64,000 nt of DNA, taken from Butyrivibrio sp. XPD2006 (GTDB lineage: Bacteria > Bacillota > Clostridia > Lachnospirales > Lachnospiraceae). The notes beneath the pieces are model-generated. The model was not told where the DNA came from, ran no database searches, and saw only the letters and a program-made list of their open reading frames with translations. The stretch's first letter is position 1, and each line of letters starts with the position of its first letter. Where the stretch lies: assembly GCF_000420865.1 (NCBI RefSeq), contig NZ_ATVT01000007.1:124001-188000 (forward strand). Direction: 5' to 3'. The position numbers and the translations under genes are program-made. Below are positions 1-9,634 of the stretch, in pieces.

Positions 1-742
1 CGTTTCCGCCCAGATGCTCACCATATTTTTGGATTGCTTTCAAAATATCTATCTGTTTCTCAGTTGCCTTCATAAAATAATTTTGAAAACTGGCATCTGT
101 TGAAAACATCGCTTGATGTAATCTTTTGGTTACAATCCGATAAAGTATGCGATTAGAGTCATCGGCAATGCTATAAACATCAGATAGCTGGTACGCTCTA
201 TTCCCTGCAATACTGTAGGATACAATCACAACAACTGACCATACTGCAGATGAAATAACCACTATCCAACTGATCCTCGCCTTTATCATGGTTGCTGATA
301 GGATAACTATCCCGAAAGCAATATAATCAACTATTCCAGATACACATTTTCTAATTAACCTGTCATCTTGAAATGCATTTGAAATACATCTCGGAGCATT
401 CACATATCTTGTAGAAAAAATTGTAGACACATTAGAACAATACAAACCGAGAATCAGCCCTGCAATACCAATGCCTCCTATTATGAAAGGAGCGAAAATA
501 GTATTGTCTACAACAGACAATATACCCTTTTTTACAAAGTAATAATCCGTCCCCAAAACAACAGACGATATCAGCAATCCCTTAACTATCTCAAGCAAGG
601 AATCCTTGATTACCCTTTGTCTGAAAGGTTTGTATTCACTTATCCCCGTAGTACCATCAATCAGACAGTATATTAACTTTTTTACCCGAAACACTATATT
701 CTGTATAGTTTTTCGCAGACCCCAGTACATTTTTCCATTCAT
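1..742 (-). CDS. Multi-pass membrane protein, 3' end beyond the left edge
   Basis: An open frame runs from an ATG at 742 to the left edge (247 codons) with no stop seen, so the C-terminus lies outside the window. Four hydrophobic segments are visible at about residues 49-70, 82-102, 133-152 and 157-179, with a polar linker between the second and third and a polar, helical tail from about 180. I do not recognise the family. It starts 15 bp after hsdR stops, in the same frame, so it is probably the last visible gene of the hsd operon. The ribosome site is weak; a second ATG at 730, preceded by GGA, is an alternative start. The position suggests a membrane accessory of the defence operon, which is inference only. 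Confidence 0.7.
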   Translation of the reverse strand, partial: MNGKMYWGLRKTIQNIVFRVKKLIYCLIDGTTGISEYKPFRQRVIKDSLLEIVKGLLISSVVLGTDYYFVKKGILSVVDNTIFAPFIIGGIGIAGLILGLYCSNVSTIFSTRYVNAPRCISNAFQDDRLIRKCVSGIVDYIAFGIVILSATMIKARISWIVVISSAVWSVVVIVSYSIAGNRAYQLSDVYSIADDSNRILYRIVTKRLHQAMFSTDASFQNYFMKATEKQIDILKAIQKYGEHLGGN

Positions 743-757
743 ATCCGCTCTGTATTC

Positions 758-3700
758 TTACGCTGCTATTGCGTTATCATTTATGCTTTCTATAATCTTC
801 CGAATTCCCATCCAGACATTAATATCTGTAAATATCTCGACCACGCTTCCCTGATCCGTAAACGGAGATTCTTGAAGCACGGACAGATCCTTCATCATAC
901 CGTTATGTACGATATACTCAACTATCTGGTTAACAAAGTATATCTGCCGGCTGTCAAGATTAGCGCCTTCCAAGTACTCTGAAAACGCCGCTTTGGCCGC
1001 ATTCATATCAAGTCCAACGATCTCACGCACGAGCTCACCCAAAGGCTTAGAACCGTACTCCTGCTCATATTCTTCCTTTGTGCCAAGCTCAGACCAGAGA
1101 ACTTTTTCCAATGCCTCTATATCGTCGTGCGACAAAGGAATGTTGGACTTAAGTTTTTTAATTGCCTCGTTATCCTGATGTTCACGGATGTAGTACTCTG
1201 CTTTTGCCTTGTAATTCTTCAGGTCATCGTTCTCAAGTTCCGACTCATTCCAGGAAACATCAAGGATATCATCCTCAAAGTTTGTGTCATAACGAAGCTT
1301 AGTATGAGGAATATATTTCATAAGATTACGAAGTTTTTCTCTGATTTCCTCAAACTCATTAATGCCACAGTTATCGATGTAATCCGTATGAAGTATCTTA
1401 TCGATAAGTTCTGCCTGCACCTTTATTTCCGGTACGTTTGCAACGCTGGCTATACCCCTAACGCGCTTATACAAATCGCTGCGGGCTTTTCCGTATTTCT
1501 TACCCACAAGGTATGCAAGTTCTATGCCATACATAAGTGCATCGAAACGTACCGCACTCGCATCGTCATCGTTCGGTAGAATCAGAGGAGCAAGTTCTTC
1601 ACGTACTATCAAAGTATCTTCATACGTCAGAGTCTGATAATTCGCCTCATTTGAATACAAGTCAACATATTTCAGGTGCTGCCTTACCGCAAAATTTTCA
1701 CGCGGAAGTTCCTGCACCTTACCGGTCATCATTTCTACCAAAGCATTACGATATGCTATAAGCCTGTCTACCTGATATTCCAGATCCTGTAGCTTATATG
1801 TAATCTCGAACTGCAGATTAAAGATTGCTCCTTGAAGCGCAATCATATTAGCAGTAGGTTTTCCCTTGCTCATGCGGAAGAACTCAAAGTTGCCGCAGAA
1901 ATCAAAAATGTAAAACTTGCTCTTGTCTTCTCCATCAATAAGCCCCGGACAAAGTCTGGTACCACGTCCAATCATCTGCCAGAACTTGGCATAGCTCATT
2001 ACCTTCTTAAAGAAGACAAGGTTTAATACTTCCGGTACATCGATACCGGTATCCATCATATCAACAGATATCGCAATCTGAGGCAGCTTATTAGGCTCAG
2101 AGAACTCATCAATAAGAGTCTGGGCATAGTTGATCCTATTGTCGATTACCTGAGCAAATCCATTCAAATGCGGGTAATCCTTATTAAAGATTTCAAGAAT
2201 CTTCTCCGCATGGTCATGGTTCTTTGCAAAAATGATCGTCTTACCAAGCTTCTGACCATAATCTATCTTAATACCCTCTGTCATAACGGTGTGAAGTACC
2301 TGGCGTATGGTATCTTCGTTAAAAATCCATGAGTTAAGCGATGATGAACTTATGGCTTCCGGAACATCTCCGTCTTCCATCTCAAAGGTACTTTCATAAA
2401 TTGCTTTATCTTCCTCGGAAAGATCCGCATACACGATTCCCTGTTCTATAAACTTAAGCTTAGTTTCTACAGACAAGAAATCAACAAGATATCCGTCGGT
2501 TACAGCCTGACCGAGTTCATAACCGTATGTAGGAACGCCGGGTTCCAATTCAAATATCTCATATGTATTCTTATCGATATCATCCTTAGGTGTAGCCGTA
2601 AGGCCTACCAGTGGAGCATCAAAGTATGTAAAGATATCTCTGTATTTGTTATAAATGGACCTGTGCGCCTCGTCGCATATTACAAGGTCAAAATGTCCAC
2701 TGGTAAACAGTTTCTGATCCTCAACCTTTACAGAATCAATGCAGTTCATCATAGTCTGATACGTAGAGAAAACGCAGTGAGCATTATAGTTATCCTTCTC
2801 TTCACAAAGGTTTGTCACTGAAAGGGATGAATAGTTGTTCACAAACGCCCTCTTTGCCTGAGTTACAAGAGATGTTCTGTCAGCAAGAAAAAGGATATTC
2901 TTAATCCATCCTGCATCAAGAAGTACATGGCACAGTTCGATTACAGTTCTTGTCTTACCGGAACCTGTCGCCATGACAAGAAGGGCTTTTCTGCGATTCT
3001 TCTTATCAAAGCTGTCGCATACCGCCTTAATGGCAGCCTCCTGATAGTATCGTCCAGCGATCTTCTTATCTACATTTATATGATCAAGGGATGTCCGCAT
3101 CCTTCTGAGATTGAACATCTTTTCAAGGTCTGCCTTGGAGTAAATGCAGGCAACCTTTCTCTCCGGATACTGTCCATCAATAATTCTTGTTTCAAAACCA
3201 TTGGTTAAGAAAACGCACGGTCTTCTCTTGTATTGTTTTTCCAAAAGATCTGCATAAAGCTTTGCCTGCTGGCGTCCCTTAGATACGTCAACGCAGGTTC
3301 TCTTGGCTTCAACAACGGCAAGTGGCTTATGTGAATTATCATAAAGAACATAGTCCGCATAGCCGACTTCAGATTTATTTGGCATTCCCGGAAGTTCTAC
3401 TTCATTGATCCAATCGGAGCCCTCTTTCCATCCGGCATCCATAAGCATGGCATCAATATAAATCTTTCGTGTTTTATACTCGGAAAGATCCAGCGGCTTT
3501 GGAACATAGGTTTCTGCCTGTTCTTCACGTCGTGATGTCAGTTCTTTCTTCAGTGCCGAATTCTCTGCAATCAGCTTTTCTATATCAACATCAGGGAAAT
3601 CTTTTTTAATCTGCTCCGTTTCATCCTTTGCAAGTAAAGACTTGTCAAAGGTATGCTCTTCGTATTCATCAGCATAGCAATAGCATACGAAATCGAAGAA

Positions 3701-4048
3701 AATCTGCAGATTCTCAAGGCAAAGAATCGCCTGATCCTCCGTAATCTTCTTACCGGAATGAGCAGCATTGTTACCCATCTTACGAATAAAATCCATACGT
3801 TTCATAAGGTCTTCATCGATGATATCTCTGAATTCCTCTGTGCTCATTAGACTTATCAGATTATCCTGGTAAGGCATAGATAGGGAAGCATCGACCGAAT
3901 ACATCCACTTTATTGCAAACTCCATCGCCCTGCGGCAGTTTATGATGCAGGAGGTAGAATCTATATATAATATTTTCTCAGCCGCAATAGCCACATCTGA
4001 AAACGTGTCAAACTTCGGCTCCTTTTTCAAATAATCGAAATTGGTCAT
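758..4048 (-). CDS. hsdR: Type I restriction enzyme, R (nuclease-translocase) subunit
   Basis: This is the DNA-cleaving and translocating subunit of a type I restriction-modification complex, 1096 aa from the chosen start. In order: a DUF4145-like N-terminal domain (about 1-130, with MGNNAAHSG near 91-99), the HsdR nuclease region (Asp232, then Glu247-x-Lys249 in AVVEAKR), and a superfamily 2 helicase motor with Walker A ATGSGKT near 360-366, DEAH at 459-462 and GLTATP near 482-487. A C-terminal helical region follows. An in-frame start exists 45 bp upstream, but the ATG at 4048 has a strong GGAGG 7 nt before it and is preferred. It is downstream of hsdM, two hsdS genes and an accessory gene, all on the same strand. 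All catalytic motifs look intact. Confidence 0.96.
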   Translation of the reverse strand: MTNFDYLKKEPKFDTFSDVAIAAEKILYIDSTSCIINCRRAMEFAIKWMYSVDASLSMPYQDNLISLMSTEEFRDIIDEDLMKRMDFIRKMGNNAAHSGKKITEDQAILCLENLQIFFDFVCYCYADEYEEHTFDKSLLAKDETEQIKKDFPDVDIEKLIAENSALKKELTSRREEQAETYVPKPLDLSEYKTRKIYIDAMLMDAGWKEGSDWINEVELPGMPNKSEVGYADYVLYDNSHKPLAVVEAKRTCVDVSKGRQQAKLYADLLEKQYKRRPCVFLTNGFETRIIDGQYPERKVACIYSKADLEKMFNLRRMRTSLDHINVDKKIAGRYYQEAAIKAVCDSFDKKNRRKALLVMATGSGKTRTVIELCHVLLDAGWIKNILFLADRTSLVTQAKRAFVNNYSSLSVTNLCEEKDNYNAHCVFSTYQTMMNCIDSVKVEDQKLFTSGHFDLVICDEAHRSIYNKYRDIFTYFDAPLVGLTATPKDDIDKNTYEIFELEPGVPTYGYELGQAVTDGYLVDFLSVETKLKFIEQGIVYADLSEEDKAIYESTFEMEDGDVPEAISSSSLNSWIFNEDTIRQVLHTVMTEGIKIDYGQKLGKTIIFAKNHDHAEKILEIFNKDYPHLNGFAQVIDNRINYAQTLIDEFSEPNKLPQIAISVDMMDTGIDVPEVLNLVFFKKVMSYAKFWQMIGRGTRLCPGLIDGEDKSKFYIFDFCGNFEFFRMSKGKPTANMIALQGAIFNLQFEITYKLQDLEYQVDRLIAYRNALVEMMTGKVQELPRENFAVRQHLKYVDLYSNEANYQTLTYEDTLIVREELAPLILPNDDDASAVRFDALMYGIELAYLVGKKYGKARSDLYKRVRGIASVANVPEIKVQAELIDKILHTDYIDNCGINEFEEIREKLRNLMKYIPHTKLRYDTNFEDDILDVSWNESELENDDLKNYKAKAEYYIREHQDNEAIKKLKSNIPLSHDDIEALEKVLWSELGTKEEYEQEYGSKPLGELVREIVGLDMNAAKAAFSEYLEGANLDSRQIYFVNQIVEYIVHNGMMKDLSVLQESPFTDQGSVVEIFTDINVWMGIRKIIESINDNAIAA

Positions 4049-4188
4049 GTAGCTACCTCCCATTGAAATACTTGCAGAAATTGTAAAACACACAATCCGT
4101 TATCTCTTTTTGTTATTCTTTGATTCCCAGTTAGAAATGGCATTAGCACATAGCTTTGTTAAGGGTTCTCCAATGGCATACCTCGTAT

Positions 4189-4902
4189 TTATAACCTATC
4201 CATGCTTGCAAGAGAGCATTCCCTCTCATATTGCATCGCAAGGTTATCATAATTGAAGAACTTCACATATTTAACAATCCTGCTATACATTGATCGTTCC
4301 ATAAGCGATTCAAATTGCCTGCGCCTGCTCTCATCTGCAATAATATAAAAATCAGCGCGAAAATCCTGAAGTTCATAGAATTTGTCCAAAGAGTTAGAGA
4401 TGTTCGTTGAATGCTCGACCTCATAGAATCTGCAAGGCATTTTGCGTTCATTAAACCAGATTACATCCACCGTTTTTGCCCTGCTTGTAATACTTTCATA
4501 AGTGAATGGCGGAAGTTCAGTTTCCGTTGTGATCTCAGACAATCGCTTTTCCAAGAACAATCGATTCTTATCTTGATTCGGAACATAAGTCCTGTAATTA
4601 TGCATATTTCCAAGCTCGACTATCATTCCCTGGTAATAAGAATGTGTAAAAATCTCATCGTTATCCTTATTGTTCTCTTGGATATCAAATTTTCGTAGCA
4701 CTTCCTCCTTGAAATCCGCAAGAGCCCAAAGTCCCGGTTTTATCCTGAAAAATTCATTATTAACTTGAACAATCTGCCTTACACTCGCCTGCGGCGTCTT
4801 TGTTTTCCAAGTACTGAAATCCATCAAGCGATTCAATTGTTGAAATGTAGCATATCCACCATTATTCCTCATGGTTTCAATGACTTGTTGTTTCTGTGTC
4901 AT
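4189..4902 (-). CDS. HTH plus nuclease-like accessory protein of the hsd operon
   Basis: A 237-aa protein lying between hsdS and hsdR. The first 65 residues look like a winged-helix module of the HARE-HTH kind (MTQKQQVIETMRNNGGYATF, ending in FRIKPGLWAL). The second half has a nuclease-like pattern: TVDVIWF with Asp146, then FYEVEHST with Glu161-x-Glu163. This resembles a PD-(D/E)xK core in which the Lys position is Glu, so cleavage activity is uncertain. A TTG start at 4920 would overlap hsdS, but the ATG at 4902 follows an AGGAG ribosome site and starts 10 bp after the hsdS stop, so I chose it. The context suggests a DNA-binding helper or extra nuclease for the restriction system. The assignment comes from motif reading only. 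Confidence 0.75.
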   Translation of the reverse strand: MTQKQQVIETMRNNGGYATFQQLNRLMDFSTWKTKTPQASVRQIVQVNNEFFRIKPGLWALADFKEEVLRKFDIQENNKDNDEIFTHSYYQGMIVELGNMHNYRTYVPNQDKNRLFLEKRLSEITTETELPPFTYESITSRAKTVDVIWFNERKMPCRFYEVEHSTNISNSLDKFYELQDFRADFYIIADESRRRQFESLMERSMYSRIVKYVKFFNYDNLAMQYERECSLASMDRL

Positions 4903-4912
4903 AGGTTTGCTC

Positions 4913-6097
4913 CTATCCAAAATACTCCTGCATCAGACTATCAAAAAGTGTCTGTGTTTCATCCAAAGCCTTCTGTACGACAACTTTTGATTTGTCGACT
5001 TGTTTTGCAAAATCTGCAAATCGATTTTGCAAATCTATATCCGGCACATATATAACCGTTGAATTTATCTTTGATAGTAATAGATTCGGTTGCGCTGAGG
5101 CACTTTCAACCAAATACATCTTCGTATTAACCCTGTAACACCATTTTAGGAAGACTGGATTCAGTACATCTTGTTTTACTTTAAGCAAAGCCACGCTTTT
5201 TTGTAAAAGTGTATGTGTTGTTCTGGCATCGGAAGCAATAGCTGATTTTCCTATCGTTGCTCCAGTATTTACTATCAAAAAATCGCCAATATCAACATTG
5301 CAGCGTTTATAATCTTTTTCAAATTCTTCAGTATTTATCTGAGGCGCAGTATCATAATGAATCTCATCATCGAAAATCTCTCGTGCTCCAACAAAATAAC
5401 GCCCAGTCCCGTCTTCTTGAATGCATCCCCCATGCTTTCCATCTGTTATTTTATTACAAAGCTCTTTTAATGTTGATTTTGCAAACTCTTGTGCCGGATT
5501 ATCCAGTGTTCCAAAGAGCTCGACAAATCGGGCTTTGATGATGTTATCCATATCTGATAGCTGTGTATTTCTTAAAGTAATGACACCATAAAGCTTGCCA
5601 AATAGCTCTGCATACTCTATCTGTCTCTTTTTATCAGGTAATGGAATTACTATTTCATTTATATCCTTAAGTGAAAGATTAAGCTGAGCTACTCCTTGCT
5701 TTTTCTTTTCAAACTGCTTTTTTACAATCGGTGACGTTAAAATCAGTTTGATATATGGCAGGTATACATTTTCGTCAGTAATTCTGATAATTGCAAGCGC
5801 TTGATTTGTATTGGCAGGGAGCATTTCCTCAGTAACAATTGCCACTCTTCCTATAGCTCCGGCTATAGAGAATAAAACATCACCTGCTTTAAGCTGAGAT
5901 CTTTTTAGTTTCTCATTGCATTCTTCAGAAATAAAAGCTACCTTTTTAGGAAGAAAGCTACCGTTTTCATCAAAACACTCTATTTTTAAAAAGTTAATAC
6001 CTTCATCTTGAAAGTCGAATCCTAATGTTGTTGGAGTAGTTCCCTTAGTTATTAATTCAGCAATATCACCTAGCCGAACACGTTTAATATCATCCAT
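4913..6097 (-). CDS. hsdS: Type I restriction-modification specificity subunit (second copy)
   Basis: The DNA-recognition subunit, 394 aa, with two target-recognition domains (about 1-170 and 205-360). Each is followed by a conserved helical spacer: IIKARFVELFGTLDN in the middle and QVDKSKVVVQKALDE then SLMQEYFG at the C-terminus. It would pair with HsdM to set both methylation and cleavage sites. Its spacer regions and even its 5' leader match the other hsdS at 6939-8072, while the recognition domains differ. The two genes are therefore duplicated frames carrying different specificities. The start ATG at 6097 follows AGGGATGAT. Both copies look intact. Which one is used, or whether both are, cannot be told from sequence. 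Confidence 0.93.
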   Translation of the reverse strand: MDDIKRVRLGDIAELITKGTTPTTLGFDFQDEGINFLKIECFDENGSFLPKKVAFISEECNEKLKRSQLKAGDVLFSIAGAIGRVAIVTEEMLPANTNQALAIIRITDENVYLPYIKLILTSPIVKKQFEKKKQGVAQLNLSLKDINEIVIPLPDKKRQIEYAELFGKLYGVITLRNTQLSDMDNIIKARFVELFGTLDNPAQEFAKSTLKELCNKITDGKHGGCIQEDGTGRYFVGAREIFDDEIHYDTAPQINTEEFEKDYKRCNVDIGDFLIVNTGATIGKSAIASDARTTHTLLQKSVALLKVKQDVLNPVFLKWCYRVNTKMYLVESASAQPNLLLSKINSTVIYVPDIDLQNRFADFAKQVDKSKVVVQKALDETQTLFDSLMQEYFG

Positions 6098-6120
6098 CTA
6101 TCATCCCTACAAATCTCAAA

Positions 6121-6933
6121 TTAAACACCGGGCAATATCATTTGTCTTAAAACAATTTCATTGTTTGCTATCAGTGAATTCCCAAAAGCAAGATCACTTT
6201 CATAAGAATTCATCAAGGCGTCAAACATCATATAATTCCGTTTCATCACTTCATAATTATTAAGCATTTTAACATTACATTTATGAATGTCTGTAACAAC
6301 AGTTACTGGTTTTTTTATGGCCATAGCAAATCTCGAGGATAATGGATAATAACAATAATGATGTAACGGAAATTCTTTTATTATTATTGGTATGTCTGAC
6401 ATCACAAAATTGAACTCGTTAACTGCTTTATAGAATTCTATATGCCCGTTTTTTAAGTCGTTTGTGAATCTTTCTAATAAATACGGCATCACTTCAATAA
6501 AGCTGTATGATTTACTAAGCTTATTTTCTATGTTTATCCCTATCTCTTTAGCGGCAAACGGTAAAGCATGAAATATTATCGGATTGCGTATCAGTAAAAA
6601 AGAAATCCAAGTATACAATAACTCTAAATCATTATTTGAAATTGTAAGAGTATTCTCATACTCTAGCCGGTTTATAAGAGTGTCTAGAAAGGGAGTAAAT
6701 TCTGATTCGAGTTGGCCAAAGCCATTCTCTACTGCATTTTTCCCTTTGTCATAAAAAAAGTCACCTTTATCATCTCTTATCTCATATAGATAATTCTGTG
6801 CACATAGTTCTTCAATCCTCTTCTTTGAAAAAGATTTATTATGTAGATTATATTCCCAACATTTACCCGGTTCATCTTCGATACAAAAATTCTTTAAAAC
6901 CATTCTGGGAACATAGTGTTCTCTTTTTTTCAT
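6121..6933 (-). CDS. DUF4238 family protein inserted between two hsdS genes
   Basis: A 270-aa protein beginning MKKREHYVPRMVLKNFC, the hallmark N-terminus of DUF4238 (HYVPR followed by a LKNF-like motif). No membrane segments or signal peptide are seen. Its molecular function is unknown to me. DUF4238 genes recur next to restriction and other defence genes, so a role in defence is plausible but is inference. A TTG at 6942 would overlap the hsdS stop; the ATG at 6933 is 5 bp after that stop and fits the family N-terminus better, although no strong ribosome site precedes it, so translation may be coupled to hsdS. Local composition is more AT-rich than hsdR or hsdM, which suggests separate acquisition. 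Confidence 0.85.
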   Translation of the reverse strand: MKKREHYVPRMVLKNFCIEDEPGKCWEYNLHNKSFSKKRIEELCAQNYLYEIRDDKGDFFYDKGKNAVENGFGQLESEFTPFLDTLINRLEYENTLTISNNDLELLYTWISFLLIRNPIIFHALPFAAKEIGINIENKLSKSYSFIEVMPYLLERFTNDLKNGHIEFYKAVNEFNFVMSDIPIIIKEFPLHHYCYYPLSSRFAMAIKKPVTVVTDIHKCNVKMLNNYEVMKRNYMMFDALMNSYESDLAFGNSLIANNEIVLRQMILPGV

Positions 6934-6938
6934 TTTGA

Positions 6939-8072
6939 TCAACCAAAATACTCTTGCATTAAACTATCAAATAGTTTCTGTGTTTCGTCTAATGATTTCT
7001 GTACTACAACTTTTGATTTATCGACTTGTTTTACGAACTCAACATACTCATTTTGTAGCCTCATCTCTGGGACAGGTGTCTTAACTTTGGCTATATCTTT
7101 AGCAGCAATATTTTTCTTAGCAGTCTTATTTACATACGAATCAAGCCTTTTTTGTCCAACTTCGCTAATAAGATAATGAAATAAAAACAATGGTGCCACC
7201 ACCCCTGAATTTGCTTGAATCCTTATAAGATTAGGGCTAATATTCGCACCTACTAGTTTTTCTTCTTGGATAATTCCTATTCTTTTTGCTGCTGATCCAT
7301 CTCCTCGTACAGCCATGACTATATCGTTTATTGATATTACTGTATCCGGAAAGTCCTCATTAACAGTGTCATACACAAAAACATAGTTATTATCATCTGC
7401 ATCCATGTGCCCATCTAAAAGAATGTTGCCGATTCTGATAACCCTTGTCCCCTGTTCCAAATAATCCATATTACAAAATGTCGGATATCTCTTTAATTGA
7501 TTACATACATCCAACAGCGGTCTTTCATCCCATCCTTTATCATTTTTTTCCAAATCACCAAAGAGCTCGACAAATCGGGCTTTGATGAGGTTATCAAGTT
7601 CTTCTAACTGATGCTTACGTTCTTCTTTTATTGAAACAACTTTTCCAAGCAGCTTAACAATGTACTGCTGTTCCGTTATTGATCTCTTGGGTATCAGCAT
7701 CTGACGCATAGCTGCTTGTGTTAACTTTTGCCTTGTCGCACCATTAACCATGCCTCCCACGTCATAAAACATTAAAGAATAGCACAAATAATCAACGTCT
7801 AAGCCGTCTTTGGGTTTAAGTACATGAGCATGATTATTAACCCAACACTTTCCTGATACTCTGTATGCTATAGATCGTTCCTTGGATCCGAAATTCCCAC
7901 CATCTTCTGCAAGAAGTACAAGTTCATCATCAAATATATATTCTGCTACGTGATCTTGAATCCCATTTGCTCCATAATATGGATATGGACCTTCAACTCT
8001 ATCGGATGATGTAATTGGAACACGCATCGAATCCAGTATTTCACAGCAATCTTCTAATAGTATTTTTTCCAT
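6939..8072 (-). CDS. hsdS: Type I restriction-modification specificity subunit (first copy)
   Basis: A 377-aa HsdS. Recognition domain 1 (about 1-140) includes PYPYYGANGIQDHV, typical of the family. The central spacer is LIKARFVELFGDLEK, recognition domain 2 follows (about 180-330), and the C-terminal spacer is VDKSKVVVQKSLDETQKLF then SLMQEYFG. The gene is directly downstream of hsdM with a 50-bp gap. A leader of 20 bp (8075-8094) is identical to the leader of the second hsdS (6100-6119), and 31 bp inside the central spacer (7558-7588) are identical to 5511-5541. These repeats are direct and no site-specific recombinase is visible, so RecA-type exchange or deletion is the likely outcome of pairing. 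Confidence 0.94.
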   Translation of the reverse strand: MEKILLEDCCEILDSMRVPITSSDRVEGPYPYYGANGIQDHVAEYIFDDELVLLAEDGGNFGSKERSIAYRVSGKCWVNNHAHVLKPKDGLDVDYLCYSLMFYDVGGMVNGATRQKLTQAAMRQMLIPKRSITEQQYIVKLLGKVVSIKEERKHQLEELDNLIKARFVELFGDLEKNDKGWDERPLLDVCNQLKRYPTFCNMDYLEQGTRVIRIGNILLDGHMDADDNNYVFVYDTVNEDFPDTVISINDIVMAVRGDGSAAKRIGIIQEEKLVGANISPNLIRIQANSGVVAPLFLFHYLISEVGQKRLDSYVNKTAKKNIAAKDIAKVKTPVPEMRLQNEYVEFVKQVDKSKVVVQKSLDETQKLFDSLMQEYFG

Positions 8073-8122
8073 CGATCATCCCTACAAATCTCAATTTATT
8101 CTTGTCCCGAAGGACACTACAG

Positions 8123-9622
8123 TTACACAGTAAGAAGTTTTTCAAGCTCATCCATTTCTTGGCTAATCTGCTTCTCAATTTCTCTGATATTTGCCATAAT
8201 CTCTGATGTAGGCGGATACTCTACCGCTACATATTCAACTTCTTTGTACTTGTTAATAGAGAGATCATAATCATTATCAGCAATTTCCTTCTTGGAAACC
8301 ATAAAGGACTTGTCCGTACGTTTTCTGTTTTTTTCAGCTTCAAGATTCTTGAAGCGGCTGATGATATCAGGGATATCGTTATCCTTGATTTCAGTACGCT
8401 TATCATCAAGACTGAAGCCGTCAGCAGTCATATCATAGAACCATACATCGTCTGTTCCGCCATGTCCTGTCTTAGTAAAGATAAGTATTCCTGTAGAAAC
8501 ACCGGCATATGGCTTAAACACACCGGAGGGCATAGAGATTACTGCTTCAAGTCGCTGATTTTCTACGATTTCCTTTCTTATAGCCCTATGAGCATTGGAA
8601 GATCCAAAGAGTACTCCGTCAGGAACGATGCAAGCACACCTTCCACCAATCTTAAGCATTCTTACAAACAGCGCAAGGAACAAAAGCTCTGTCTTCTTGG
8701 TCTTACATACCTTCTGAAGGTCTGTTGATACGGTATCTGCATCGAGGTTGCCCTTAAACGGTGGATTTGCCAGAATAAGGGAATACATATCCTTATCAGG
8801 GTTCTGGTCAGACAAACTGTCACGATACTCGATAAACGGATTTTCTACTCCATGAGTCATCATATTCATGGCACCGATACGGAGCATGGTTCTGTCCATA
8901 TCATATCCATGGAACATGTCGTTCATGAAATGATTTCTGTTCTGTTTATCAAGAAGTACTTCCTTCTTGTATTTTTCTCTTAAGTAGTCTCCGCTGGTAA
9001 CAAGGAATCCTGAAGTTCCGCAAGCCGGATCGCAAATAAAGTCTGTAGGCTTCGGATCCATCATCTCTACCATCATACGGATGATGTGTCTCGGTGTTCT
9101 GAACTGGCCGTTAACACCGGACTGAGCAATCTTAGAAAGAAGGTACTCATATACATCACCACGGATGTCTGTCTGGTGTAGTTCTTCCATCATGGAATAT
9201 ATTTCATCCATAGCATCAACAATCTTGGAGAGCATCAAAGGAGTGTTCACCTTAAAGATTGCGTCATCCATGTATTTGCTATAGGCAGAGTTCTTGTCTC
9301 CGTGAAGATTCTTTATAAAAGGGAATACCCATTCCTGGACAACTGAATACATTCTCTGTGCCGGGAAGTCGTGGAAGGTAGACCACTTAAGCTGATTACC
9401 ATCAACCTTACGGTCTCCGATCTCAACTTCATCTGCAAATATGCTCTTGTAAGAAAGCCCAAGCATGGCAGCTTCCTTTGCGCGGAGGTTATCTGTATCA
9501 TCCAGATCCTTTATAAACATGAGGTATGTCATCTGCTCAACAACATCGAGCGGATTTGTGATTCCGCCGTTCCAAAAGATTTCCCACAAACTATCAATCT
9601 TATTACCAAGTTCTCCGGTCAT
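8123..9622 (-). CDS. hsdM: Type I restriction-modification adenine methyltransferase subunit
   Basis: A 499-aa N6-adenine DNA methyltransferase. The N-terminal helical domain (about 10-140) matches HsdM_N. The catalytic domain has SAM motif I DPACGTSGFL (198-207) and catalytic motif IV NPPF (286-289), both intact. It methylates host DNA at the site chosen by HsdS and is required for restriction by HsdR. It lies 13 bp downstream of the Fic gene and upstream of both hsdS copies, so it is cotranscribed with them. The start codon at 9622 is preceded by AAGGAGA. The length matches typical HsdM proteins. Confidence 0.96.
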   Translation of the reverse strand: MTGELGNKIDSLWEIFWNGGITNPLDVVEQMTYLMFIKDLDDTDNLRAKEAAMLGLSYKSIFADEVEIGDRKVDGNQLKWSTFHDFPAQRMYSVVQEWVFPFIKNLHGDKNSAYSKYMDDAIFKVNTPLMLSKIVDAMDEIYSMMEELHQTDIRGDVYEYLLSKIAQSGVNGQFRTPRHIIRMMVEMMDPKPTDFICDPACGTSGFLVTSGDYLREKYKKEVLLDKQNRNHFMNDMFHGYDMDRTMLRIGAMNMMTHGVENPFIEYRDSLSDQNPDKDMYSLILANPPFKGNLDADTVSTDLQKVCKTKKTELLFLALFVRMLKIGGRCACIVPDGVLFGSSNAHRAIRKEIVENQRLEAVISMPSGVFKPYAGVSTGILIFTKTGHGGTDDVWFYDMTADGFSLDDKRTEIKDNDIPDIISRFKNLEAEKNRKRTDKSFMVSKKEIADNDYDLSINKYKEVEYVAVEYPPTSEIMANIREIEKQISQEMDELEKLLTV

Positions 9623-9634
9623 TATCGTTCTCCT

